Shown: piece by piece, positions 1 through 6,442 of the stretch
Layout: each line of letters begins with the position of its first letter
Numbering within the stretch: position 1 is the first letter of the stretch
NCBI GenBank assembly: GCA_024278715.1
Contig: JAJRSN010000103.1
Span: forward strand, 1-11,546
DNA length: 11,546 nt
Reading direction: 5' to 3'
DNA from: Calditrichota bacterium
GTDB taxonomy: Bacteria > Calditrichota > Calditrichia > Calditrichales > Calditrichaceae
The notes under the pieces: model-generated
Told to the model about the DNA's origin: nothing
What the model saw: the letters and a program-made list of their open reading frames with translations, nothing else
The model's database searches: none
Position numbers and translations under genes: made by a program

Positions 1-644
1 CGCATCCCATAAGAATACAATCGTTTAAAAATAGAGAATTTAAAATAGATTTGCGGCGTCCAGCGCGAATAGATCATAATAAGTACTAAATTAATAACAA
101 CGGCAATAATTTCGCCGCCGATTAAACTCCAGACCCCGAAGTTTAGAATAGCCAGAGTAATGGCAATAATGTTATTGGAAACAGACCTGACCGAGCGCGA
201 AATGGAGATCGCCTTAAAATTCAAATCGCGCTTTAACAGGCTTTCGGCTACCATGATAAAGGTGTTTAAAACAAAGGCGGTCGAAATAACCCTTACTAAA
301 TTGACCACCCGATCATTATGAACAAAGGCGGCAAAATAAGGAGCTCCGAAAAACAAAATCACGAAAACCGTTAAATTAATAACCAGGCTGGCGGTAAAAA
401 CCGTGTTCACTTCCGATTTATCGATTTCCTTTTTCTGAATAAGAACAGTAGAAAAACCGAAATTTGTCAGTCTCCGTCCGAAACGGATGACTATTAAGGT
501 CACGCCGTACAGCCCGAAATCTTCAGGGAACAGAATTCGAGCCAGAACAATGGAGGTTAATAAACGGGATGTTTTGGAAAAAACGATATTAAAAATATTC
601 CACAAAACCGCAACTTTTGTGCGTTCTTTTAAATCTTTAGCCAT
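1..644 (-). CDS. Wzx-like polysaccharide flippase (MOP superfamily), 3' end cut by window edge
   Basis: Reading the minus strand from an ATG at 644 gives 214 uninterrupted codons running off the left edge. The protein starts MAKDLKERTKVAVLWNIF and continues through alternating hydrophobic helices. Family landmarks of the polysaccharide transporter branch of the MOP superfamily are visible: LARILFPEDFGLYGV (about residues 34-48), GFSTVLIQKKEID (about 64-76), a hydrophobic stretch with FFGAPYFAAFV, SLLKRDLNFKAI, and GVWSLIGGEI before the cut. Such proteins flip undecaprenyl-linked oligosaccharide across the inner membrane. Full-length members have about 450-500 residues, so roughly the first 40-45 % is here. 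AAGGA sits 4 bases upstream of the start. The gene follows a 286-bp gap, so it may have its own promoter. The family is clear; the substrate cannot be read from the sequence. Confidence 0.9.
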   Translation of the reverse strand, partial: MAKDLKERTKVAVLWNIFNIVFSKTSRLLTSIVLARILFPEDFGLYGVTLIVIRFGRRLTNFGFSTVLIQKKEIDKSEVNTVFTASLVINLTVFVILFFGAPYFAAFVHNDRVVNLVRVISTAFVLNTFIMVAESLLKRDLNFKAISISRSVRSVSNNIIAITLAILNFGVWSLIGGEIIAVVINLVLIMIYSRWTPQIYFKFSIFKRLYSYGM

Positions 645-930
645 CTATTCCTTAGGTTGTGTAAATTTTTGAATTCAAAATTAACTAATACATTTTTTAA
701 GTAAATGAATATCCGGTTACAGTTAACAGACTAACCCAGAAATTCCCCTTTTTTTATCAGAATCCATTTAGCGTTAATGGTAAAAATGCCTTGGGGTTAT
801 TATTTATGATTTGCCCCTGCGTCTTACTCTGTTACTTGTCACTCGTCACTCGTTACGCGCCACGTTCTTTTCACTGTCGCATAAAAATTCTGCAAAATGA
901 GTATTGCACCGGCTTATTCGTATTTTGTAA
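645..930. other. 286-bp non-coding gap upstream of the flippase
   Basis: This is the longest non-coding stretch in the window, between the stop of the small GNAT gene and the flippase start. I see no credible ORF on either strand. It holds a short heptamer tandem repeat (829-856), a 14-bp AT-rich palindrome TTTTGAATTCAAAA (667-680), and a weak inverted pair GGTTA/TAACC (715-719 and 732-736). On the minus strand, TAATTTTG (about 668-675) resembles the TAnnTTTG -7 element of Bacteroidota promoters, but I found no matching TTTG at the -33 distance, so I do not call a promoter. No convincing stem plus T-tract terminator is present. Since genes elsewhere in this module are nearly contiguous, the gap probably marks a transcription-unit boundary or an insertion/deletion scar (inference). 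Confidence 0.6.
829..856. repeat. Short heptamer tandem repeat, four units
   Basis: On the plus strand the four consecutive units are CTGTTAC, TTGTCAC, TCGTCAC and TCGTTAC, consensus TYGTYAC with period 7. On the minus strand this reads GTAACGA-GTGACGA-GTGACAA-GTAACAG. A degenerate fifth unit (TCTTAC, 822-827) precedes it. It lies entirely in the non-coding gap. Short intergenic heptamer tandem repeats are known in several bacterial groups and often occur at many loci in one genome; whether this one does cannot be seen here. Confidence 0.6.
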
Positions 931-1587
931 TTAAACGCGAGGTTTAACCGTAAATTTATATTTTTCGCATCCTTCATCGGCTTTTATTATAAATTTTCCG
1001 AAGATTCTGTAAATTTTGACTTTCCCAATATTGACATAGCCCATTCTATAAACGGATTTTAATGAGGCGAAATTATTTGTCGCAACATAGGATATTAAGC
1101 CTTTATAACCTTCTTTTGTAAAAGCCTCCAAAGCCTTAGCCATTCCGATGGCGTGTAAACGCTGACCGCGGTAAGAAGGGTGGGTGTAACCTTTGAACAT
1201 ATAAACCCACCGGTCGTCAAAATACAAATCCAGTTCCGGATTAATTGCCGTAGGTTTGGTGGAATACCAACCGTAGCTTGCCAGCGTTTCGCCGTCAAGA
1301 ATGGCAAAACAACGATCGCCTTTGGGCAATACACGGTTCAAAAAGGTTTCGCTCATTTCCGTTTGAGGGTCTTTGCCATACCGACGCAACTGTTGTTCGT
1401 TTAAAAAAGTATGCGTGTAAGCATCATTTCCTTTTAAGTATTTCGGATTCAATGTTTCCATGGTAACTATCATGCCCTGCAACTGCCGATAAAATATTAT
1501 CTTGTTAACCGCACTGTATCTCAGGGCATGAATAACTCCCCGATATCCGAATCCTTTTTTAATACGTTTTAAATCTTCAAGTTTCAA
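931..1587 (-). CDS. GNAT-family acyltransferase (218 aa), TTG start, next to ACP gene
   Basis: The C-terminal two thirds look like a GNAT fold. YTHPSYRGQRLHAIGMAKAL (134-153) occupies the acyl-CoA-binding motif A position, with RGQRLHA standing in for the usual R/QxxGxG/A loop. ATNNFASLKSVYRMGYV (169-185) matches the late GNAT segment in which an Asn and a helix precede the 'lGF' strand. The first 60 residues are basic and not recognisable. The start is TTG (1585-1587), chosen because GGAGG at 1595-1599 lies 7 bases upstream; the first in-frame Met is residue 39, which would remove conserved-looking N-terminal sequence. The gene lies 30 bp after the acyl carrier protein, suggesting acyl transfer from ACP or CoA to an amino sugar of the glycan. 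Substrate is unknown, and the link to ACP is inferred from position only. Confidence 0.8.
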   Translation of the reverse strand: MKLEDLKRIKKGFGYRGVIHALRYSAVNKIIFYRQLQGMIVTMETLNPKYLKGNDAYTHTFLNEQQLRRYGKDPQTEMSETFLNRVLPKGDRCFAILDGETLASYGWYSTKPTAINPELDLYFDDRWVYMFKGYTHPSYRGQRLHAIGMAKALEAFTKEGYKGLISYVATNNFASLKSVYRMGYVNIGKVKIYRIFGKFIIKADEGCEKYKFTVKPRV

Positions 1588-1594
1588 TGTCTTC

Positions 1595-1599
1595 CCTCC
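1595..1599 (-). promoter_or_regulatory. Ribosome binding site GGAGG deciding a TTG start
   Basis: GGAGG on the minus strand, 7 bases before the TTG at 1587. No ATG or GTG in frame lies at a suitable distance, so this site decides the start of the small GNAT gene. Confidence 0.65.
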
Positions 1600-1617
1600 G
1601 CCTGTTAATTAACATAA

Positions 1618-1857
1618 TTACGTTTTGGAATTAATGTAATTAACAATAGCATTAATGCTGTCAAAGTTTTCGGGATATAAATCGTCATCTTCAACTTTAA
1701 TCCCGAATTTTTCTTCAATAAAATTAATCAAATCCAACATCTTCACAGAATCAATAATCCCTAACTCCAAAAGAGAATCATCGTAATCGAGCTGCGCAAA
1801 TTCGTCTTTCAGCGATTCATCGTATAAAAAAGCCACTATTTCTTTGTACATGTCCAT
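1618..1857 (-). CDS. Acyl carrier protein (79 aa)
   Basis: A small acidic protein of standard ACP length. The phosphopantetheine site is LGIIDSVKMLDLI, with Ser37 in the D-S-V/L/M context expected for the 4'-phosphopantetheine attachment serine. Helix II (about 37-50) and the FGIKVEDDDLYPENFDSINAIV segment resemble stand-alone carrier proteins of polysaccharide, D-alanylation or small secondary-metabolite loci as much as fatty-acid AcpP. Its GGAGGT ribosome binding site is the best in the window. It sits 21 bp after one GNAT gene and 30 bp before another, within an EPS gene cluster and away from fatty-acid synthesis genes. It is therefore probably a dedicated carrier delivering an acyl or aminoacyl group to a glycan-modifying enzyme (inference). 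No cognate ligase, ketosynthase or phosphopantetheinyl transferase is visible. Confidence 0.93.
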   Translation of the reverse strand: MDMYKEIVAFLYDESLKDEFAQLDYDDSLLELGIIDSVKMLDLINFIEEKFGIKVEDDDLYPENFDSINAIVNYINSKT

Positions 1858-1862
1858 ATAAA

Positions 1863-1869
1863 CACCTCC
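1863..1869 (-). promoter_or_regulatory. Strong ribosome binding site for the ACP gene
   Basis: Minus-strand GGAGGTG, 5 bases upstream of the ATG at 1857, is a near-perfect anti-16S match. It is stronger than the sites of its neighbours and fits a carrier protein needed in excess over its enzymes. Confidence 0.7.
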
Positions 1870-1878
1870 GTATAAATA

Positions 1879-2940
1879 TTAAGCGTCACGATCGCCAACC
1901 GTCATGTACCAGTTGGCTCCGTTTAATACCAATCTGGAAAGCTCCGGTTGCTTTTCTTCGTTTCCGTAAGCAATGACCGACGAAGTGGCATCCTGCCTTG
2001 CTTTAAATCCCAAATTCCGCATAACGGGGATCAGGGGATTCTGTTCCTGCAGAATAAACGACAGGGTTTCGCCTGCCTGCTTTCGGTAAACTTCTTTAAT
2101 AAAAATCAAAAACAATTGTTCGGCGTACTTTTTATAATCATCGATCAAAATATCCGCTAAGTTAATAACATTATTTTTAATTAAGTAAAAAATGCTGCCG
2201 CGCAGCTCATTTCCTTCGTAAAAATCAAATTGATTGTACTTAAAGTTCGGATGATCGGCGAATTTCCATTGAAGATATTTGAGGCTGCGCGTACCGATCA
2301 CCTTAAATTGTTTTTTCATTTTTTCAAATATTCGGTCATGATCCGCATGACATTGAACTTTTTCCCTTATTTCGCCGCGGAACAAAGAGCTGCGTTTCAG
2401 CAAGAAGCGGCTTTTTAAGTACGCGTTGAAGGGAAGAGCCGCGAGCTTTGCCGGAATGTTGAAGGAAATTTTTTCGCTTAAATACCGATCCGCTTTTAAA
2501 GGAAGAGCGTAACGTACCATTTGGCTGATTTTTTTGTGCCCTACCCTAAAATGAATTAATTCCATTCGCTTATTGGGGTGGGCATAAAGGAAAGGGACTT
2601 CCCCGCCGTCAACGGCGAGTTTTGCCTCGCGGCGTAATTGTAATGCAACGCCTAAAGTCCGATACTTTTTATCGATCGAAAAATCTCCGCAATTCCACGC
2701 CAGATATTCCTGCCCCTCCACATAAACCGGACGGGGAAAAGCGCCGGTAAAACCAACCGGCATGTTTTTTTGCCCGTCCCAGATTATCCAGGCTTTTGCC
2801 CTGCCAAAGGGATTGTTGAGGTAAATCCAGTCAATCCGTTTTTGGTAATCGGTGTCGTCGCGCGTCCTGTTTCTTTCCAGTATGGAAATCATTATTTCTC
2901 TGTCGCGATCGGGATCGGCTTCTTTAACAATGTAGCCCAT
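1879..2940 (-). CDS. GNAT-family acyltransferase, tandem-GNAT-like (353 aa)
   Basis: The N-terminal half contains a GNAT core. NPFGRAKAWIIWDGQKNMPV (43-62) and VGFTGAFPRPVYVEGQ (62-77) form the early strands. GDFSIDKKYRTLGVALQLRR (85-104) is the acyl-CoA motif A, with RTLGVA at the pyrophosphate loop. The C-terminal half carries RSLKYLQWKFADHPNFKY (218-235), an element common in large GNAT proteins of EPS clusters. It ends WYMTVGDRDA, a tail I recognise from the same group. The 353-residue length suits two GNAT-like halves. It begins 2 bp after the glycosyltransferase stop, with AGGAGT inside the last glycosyltransferase codons as ribosome binding site. It ends 21 bp before the ACP. The likely role is N- or O-acylation of a sugar in the exported glycan; specificity is unknown. 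Confidence 0.82.
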   Translation of the reverse strand: MGYIVKEADPDRDREIMISILERNRTRDDTDYQKRIDWIYLNNPFGRAKAWIIWDGQKNMPVGFTGAFPRPVYVEGQEYLAWNCGDFSIDKKYRTLGVALQLRREAKLAVDGGEVPFLYAHPNKRMELIHFRVGHKKISQMVRYALPLKADRYLSEKISFNIPAKLAALPFNAYLKSRFLLKRSSLFRGEIREKVQCHADHDRIFEKMKKQFKVIGTRSLKYLQWKFADHPNFKYNQFDFYEGNELRGSIFYLIKNNVINLADILIDDYKKYAEQLFLIFIKEVYRKQAGETLSFILQEQNPLIPVMRNLGFKARQDATSSVIAYGNEEKQPELSRLVLNGANWYMTVGDRDA

Positions 2941-2942
2941 AG

Positions 2943-4094
2943 TTACTCCTGACGAATGGTTTTCCAGGTAGTGTAGGTTTTGCCTCTGAAAACATCAATA
3001 ATACCCTGCAGCGATGCCAGATTTACCATGTCAAAATAATAGGGAAGATTTATTAAAAAATTGGCATTTTTGCCTTTCCTGTCCATATAGTATCCCAAAA
3101 AGGCGACGGAATGGAATAAAATCTGAAGAATCATTGTGAACAAATAAAAACGACCTGTTGTCACCAGAAGCAGATTACTTACAAAAGCAAGAAGACAAAA
3201 AAGTCCGCCCAGCCAGCGCAATAATTTATGACTTAAAATCTGCCAGGCGTACAAACCCGTTTTAAAGGGGTTTAACACCCGAGCGTTCTTCCACAATCCG
3301 CGCCAACTTCGGTTAACAATACGCCGCTTTCGCCAGTATTCTTTCATAAACGAAGAAGATGTCTCTTCGTAACATACCGCTTTCGGATTAAAAACTCCGC
3401 GATAACCCTGCAAAATAATTTGAATAGGATTTACAAAATCATTGATATCATCCTGGTTCAGCGGCTTAAACAGTTCCCGCCGAATAGCGTAAATAGCGCC
3501 GTCGCCCCCGACAACGGAACCGATAGTCGATTCGTTTATTTTCATCTTTATTTCAAACGACCAGTAAGTATTCTCCTGAATTCCGGCGGAACTCGTCTGA
3601 TCTTTGTAATACCGGGCATGACCCACCACGTAACCGACCTTCGGATCAATAAAGTATTTAACAAGCTCCCGCAAAGCGTGTTTATCATAAATTGAATTGG
3701 CGTCGGAAAAAACCACGATTTCGCTGTCGATTTTGTTCATAACGGAAGTTATCCCGTAGGTCTTGCCGCGCCTTTCTCCGAGACGGTGTAAATGAACCCG
3801 CTCGTTTCCGAACTCTTTCACCAGACGATCCGTGTCATCGGTCGAGGCATCGGAGACCACCCAAATTTGCAGTTTATCCCGCGGATAATCCAATTCCAGC
3901 GAATTTTTGATTTTATCCACGATTACCGTCTGTTCGTTAAAAGCCGAAATAATGAGCGTTACCGTGGGAGAATACAACGCGTCCTGAGCGACCTTTCGGG
4001 GAAACAAAAGTTTCAAAACAAACAAAATGAGCGGATAGCCCAGGTAAATGTAGATGATTAAACCGATACTTATCCAAAAAATAATTTCGATCAT
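2943..4094 (-). CDS. Membrane-bound family 2 glycosyltransferase (383 aa)
   Basis: An N-terminal hydrophobic segment (about 1-31) leads into a GT-A domain. VTLIISAFNE (45-54) starts the nucleotide-binding fold; SDASTDDT (81-88) is the first Asp motif; FSDANS (129-134) is the metal-binding DxD-like motif with Asp131. GGDGAIYAIRRELF (196-209) and ND at 218-219 match the acceptor/base region; YWRKRRIVNRSW (253-264) takes the position of the Q/RxxRW motif of cellulose-synthase-like enzymes, in altered form. Two C-terminal membrane helices (about 290-312 and 315-335) follow. It transfers sugar from a nucleotide sugar at the cytoplasmic face. The membrane layout is compatible with either a polymerising enzyme or a single-sugar transferase; the altered RW motif leaves this open. 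It starts 1 bp after the aminotransferase stop and is the only glycosyltransferase in the window. Confidence 0.92.
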   Translation of the reverse strand: MIEIIFWISIGLIIYIYLGYPLILFVLKLLFPRKVAQDALYSPTVTLIISAFNEQTVIVDKIKNSLELDYPRDKLQIWVVSDASTDDTDRLVKEFGNERVHLHRLGERRGKTYGITSVMNKIDSEIVVFSDANSIYDKHALRELVKYFIDPKVGYVVGHARYYKDQTSSAGIQENTYWSFEIKMKINESTIGSVVGGDGAIYAIRRELFKPLNQDDINDFVNPIQIILQGYRGVFNPKAVCYEETSSSFMKEYWRKRRIVNRSWRGLWKNARVLNPFKTGLYAWQILSHKLLRWLGGLFCLLAFVSNLLLVTTGRFYLFTMILQILFHSVAFLGYYMDRKGKNANFLINLPYYFDMVNLASLQGIIDVFRGKTYTTWKTIRQE

Positions 4095-4095
4095 T

Positions 4096-5226
4096 CTATA
4101 TTGCTAATTGGTTAAATTGTTCACTGATAAACCGGAGCTGCCTTTCATCCAAATCCTGATGAATAGGCAGTTCCAAAATTAAATCGCGTAATTCCCGCAC
4201 TTCCGGAAACCGCTCCGCAGGTATATCGGGATGCGAGTGACGCCAAAAACGGGCGCAATCCACCCCGCGTGAAGTCAGTTCACGAAACACGACCTCCCGA
4301 TTTTTAACTTTAACGGGAAAGAACCAAGGCACCGCCTGTTCCGGCAATTCAGGAAAAAGATGAAATTTTTCAGGAATATGTTCATGCATAAATTGATAAT
4401 TCTTCCGCCGCCGCTCACAAATTTCTTCAACGGAAACACGATCGATCAAATAATAGGAAATCCGCGACATACCCCAATCCGCCCTCGAAACATCGAATTG
4501 AGAATCGAGCACGGGTACTCTTTCAATCTCCATTTTATCGGCGATATTTCCGAAACTGCTTTTAATCTTTTGCAATTTTCTGCCAAATCCGTCAAATTTC
4601 AGATCCATCCAGTTGAATACCAATCCGGCGGTGCGGCTTAAGGTGGAAACCAATTGCGGCGCTTTGACGTCAACCGTAAAATTTAACTCGGGATTGTTTA
4701 TGCACAATCCCCCGCCGTTAGGTATCGGTAAAGTTTTGTAAAAGCAAAAAATCGAAACATCGCCGAAACCGCCTAAAGGCTGATCTTTGAATTTGGAAAA
4801 TAAACCGAGGGCGTTATCCTCGATCAGAATTAAATTGTACTTTTTTTTCAGTTCCGCAATCTTTTCCGGATTTTGAGGAATTCCCACATAATGAATAAAA
4901 TAAAGTACCTTTATGCCTGTTCGTCGAATTTTTTTCTCCAAATCATCGAAATCGATATTCGTGTCGCTCAGTATTTTGTAATATTCCAATTCAACCCCGG
5001 CAGCCAATAACGCCCGAATTTCGTTGCCATGATTATAAGCGGGAAAAAGCATCCTGCCCATCCCATCGTTTTTCAGATGCTTCCCAAGATGATAAATTCC
5101 GTTTCGGGCAAAGTAAAAATACATTAACCGGGGATGATTAAAAGGAAAAACCGTTTTAAAAACTTTTCGCGGCAACCTAAGCCAGTAATTGGGATATACC
5201 GATTGCAGAGAAGGAATGAAAGGCAT
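4096..5226 (-). CDS. DegT/DnrJ/EryC1/StrS-family PLP-dependent aminotransferase (376 aa)
   Basis: A fold-type I PLP enzyme of typical length for the sugar aminotransferase family. FPAYNHGNEIRALLAAG (61-77) matches the early 'P-x-F/Y ... A-G' block. IEDNALG (135-141) supplies the PLP-pyridine Asp137. GDVSIFCFYKTLPIPNGGGL (155-174) contains the putative Schiff-base Lys164 followed by the Gly-rich turn. The C-terminal domain ends ELPIHQDLDERQLRFI (352-367), the usual 'LP.h..l....' signature. Family members convert 3- or 4-keto nucleotide sugars to amino sugars using glutamate. Here the product would be an acylatable amino sugar for the adjacent acyltransferases (inference). The ATG overlaps the upstream stop in TAATG, implying translational coupling. 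No nucleotide-sugar dehydratase lies in the window, so the keto-sugar must come from genes elsewhere. Confidence 0.92.
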   Translation of the reverse strand: MPFIPSLQSVYPNYWLRLPRKVFKTVFPFNHPRLMYFYFARNGIYHLGKHLKNDGMGRMLFPAYNHGNEIRALLAAGVELEYYKILSDTNIDFDDLEKKIRRTGIKVLYFIHYVGIPQNPEKIAELKKKYNLILIEDNALGLFSKFKDQPLGGFGDVSIFCFYKTLPIPNGGGLCINNPELNFTVDVKAPQLVSTLSRTAGLVFNWMDLKFDGFGRKLQKIKSSFGNIADKMEIERVPVLDSQFDVSRADWGMSRISYYLIDRVSVEEICERRRKNYQFMHEHIPEKFHLFPELPEQAVPWFFPVKVKNREVVFRELTSRGVDCARFWRHSHPDIPAERFPEVRELRDLILELPIHQDLDERQLRFISEQFNQLAI

Positions 5227-6350
5227 TATCGTTCCCCAATCTGCTTTTTAAGATCATGTAAAAATTTTATCTTTTTTAAGGCTGGGATAACATGATTCTT
5301 TATCGAGCGCAAATACTTTGCTTTTGCCGTTGAACTATAAATGTAAAGGGTGTATTGATCCGTAAATTGATCAGCCCATTCCAGTTTCCAGGGCATGGAG
5401 GGCCCCAAAAAATCGAACGCTTTAAATCCGTTTTCAAAAACATATTGTAATAGATGATAGGTCATAATTTGTCCGGGAGAATAACGGGACACCGACTCAT
5501 CGTAAGCCACTTTTAACAAATAAAACGTTTGATTGTAAACCACAGAAAAATTAAAACCAACCATTTTGTCGCCGAAGAACAAAGTGCCCACATGCAGCAT
5601 TTTGCGTTTAGAAAAATTTTCTGCGATTTCCAGATAAAATTGCTTTGCCTCTTCCGAATAGATGACCGCCGATCCTTTTTTCCCCTTCCAACCGCTGGCT
5701 TCCAGTCGGAAGCCGTCTAAAATAACCGCTTGCATTTCATCCGAATTTCCGTCGAATATCCGGTATTCAATTTTGCCGAATTCTTTTTCCGCGTTGCGCA
5801 TACGCCTTCGCAAATTGCGTCGGAAATGCCCTCTGCGGCTGTCAAAATAACTTTCCCAATCGCCCGAAATTTCAAGACGCGGCGGCTTTTTTTGCTCTTC
5901 CAGACTAAAATGAATTTGTTTTTGTTTGAGACTCTTTAGCAACTCTTCATCGACGGGAAATTCACGAAATTTCAGATAATCAAATTGTTTATCCGAAGCC
6001 ACCGAATCAAGCCAATAATTAACCGCTTCTTCTCTTATCTTAGAATCGATAATCAGATCTGTTCTAAAGGAATGAGAATTAGCCGGAAACTTCAATACTT
6101 TGAATTTAATTCCCGCCTGCCGCTCTTCTCCGGGATATAAAGGAATAATGCCCTTAAGTTCGTCCTGCGGATTTGCTATGATAAAAAATTTTAATCTATT
6201 ATTGCGAATAAAATGCTTGCACCAAATTTTGATCCAATGGTAATCAAGAAAAGGAACAGGGTGCTTTGATTTTAGTAATAAGCTCTGCCAGTCTTCCTCC
6301 AGCCCTATAAGATCATTTAATGAATCGATTTCTTTAATTTTAAAATCCAT
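5226..6350 (-). CDS. BcsL/CelD-like acyltransferase (Acetyltransf_6 type, 374 aa)
   Basis: The protein matches the BcsL/CelD-like group of GNAT-superfamily proteins from cellulose and EPS loci. The N-terminal half has LEEDWQSLLLKSKHPVPFLDYHWI-type sequence (about 17-40) and GIIPLYPGE (67-75). A basic patch RRGHFRRNLRRRMRNAEKE (172-190) precedes the catalytic-type half. That half has LEASGWKGKKGSA (216-228), the E..GWKG..G block, then YDESVSRYSPGQIM (283-296) and FDFLGPSMPWKLEW (312-325), matching 'yd..y..yspG..l' and 'fdfl.g..~yK..w'. It probably acylates a sugar or other amine during glycan assembly. No convincing ribosome binding site precedes the ATG, and 92 bp of AT-rich non-coding sequence separates it from the FemAB-like gene. 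It overlaps the aminotransferase start by 1 bp. Substrate is not deducible. Confidence 0.85.
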   Translation of the reverse strand: MDFKIKEIDSLNDLIGLEEDWQSLLLKSKHPVPFLDYHWIKIWCKHFIRNNRLKFFIIANPQDELKGIIPLYPGEERQAGIKFKVLKFPANSHSFRTDLIIDSKIREEAVNYWLDSVASDKQFDYLKFREFPVDEELLKSLKQKQIHFSLEEQKKPPRLEISGDWESYFDSRRGHFRRNLRRRMRNAEKEFGKIEYRIFDGNSDEMQAVILDGFRLEASGWKGKKGSAVIYSEEAKQFYLEIAENFSKRKMLHVGTLFFGDKMVGFNFSVVYNQTFYLLKVAYDESVSRYSPGQIMTYHLLQYVFENGFKAFDFLGPSMPWKLEWADQFTDQYTLYIYSSTAKAKYLRSIKNHVIPALKKIKFLHDLKKQIGER

Positions 6351-6442
6351 GTATAAATTTTTCGTTTCTGTTAAAAAGTTATTTAAAATTATTTAGACTT
6401 ACAATCAGACTTTCTTTTTTACGCGCAATCACTCTCTCTTTT

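Noticed and set aside
487..672. Plus-strand 61-aa ORF near the flippase start
   Set aside because: It is antisense to the flippase N-terminus, shows no domain and reads as a shadow frame. The minus-strand frame gives a clear family match.
667..680. Palindrome TTTTGAATTCAAAA upstream of the flippase
   Set aside because: It is AT-rich and short, in an AT-rich gap, without a T-tract placed as a terminator or a paired promoter element.
6351..6442. Possible promoter in the 92-bp gap before the BcsL-like gene (TTGTAA, 17 bases, TAACTT)
   Set aside because: The -10 match is poor and the AT-rich gap yields many such pairs. It was noted but not called.
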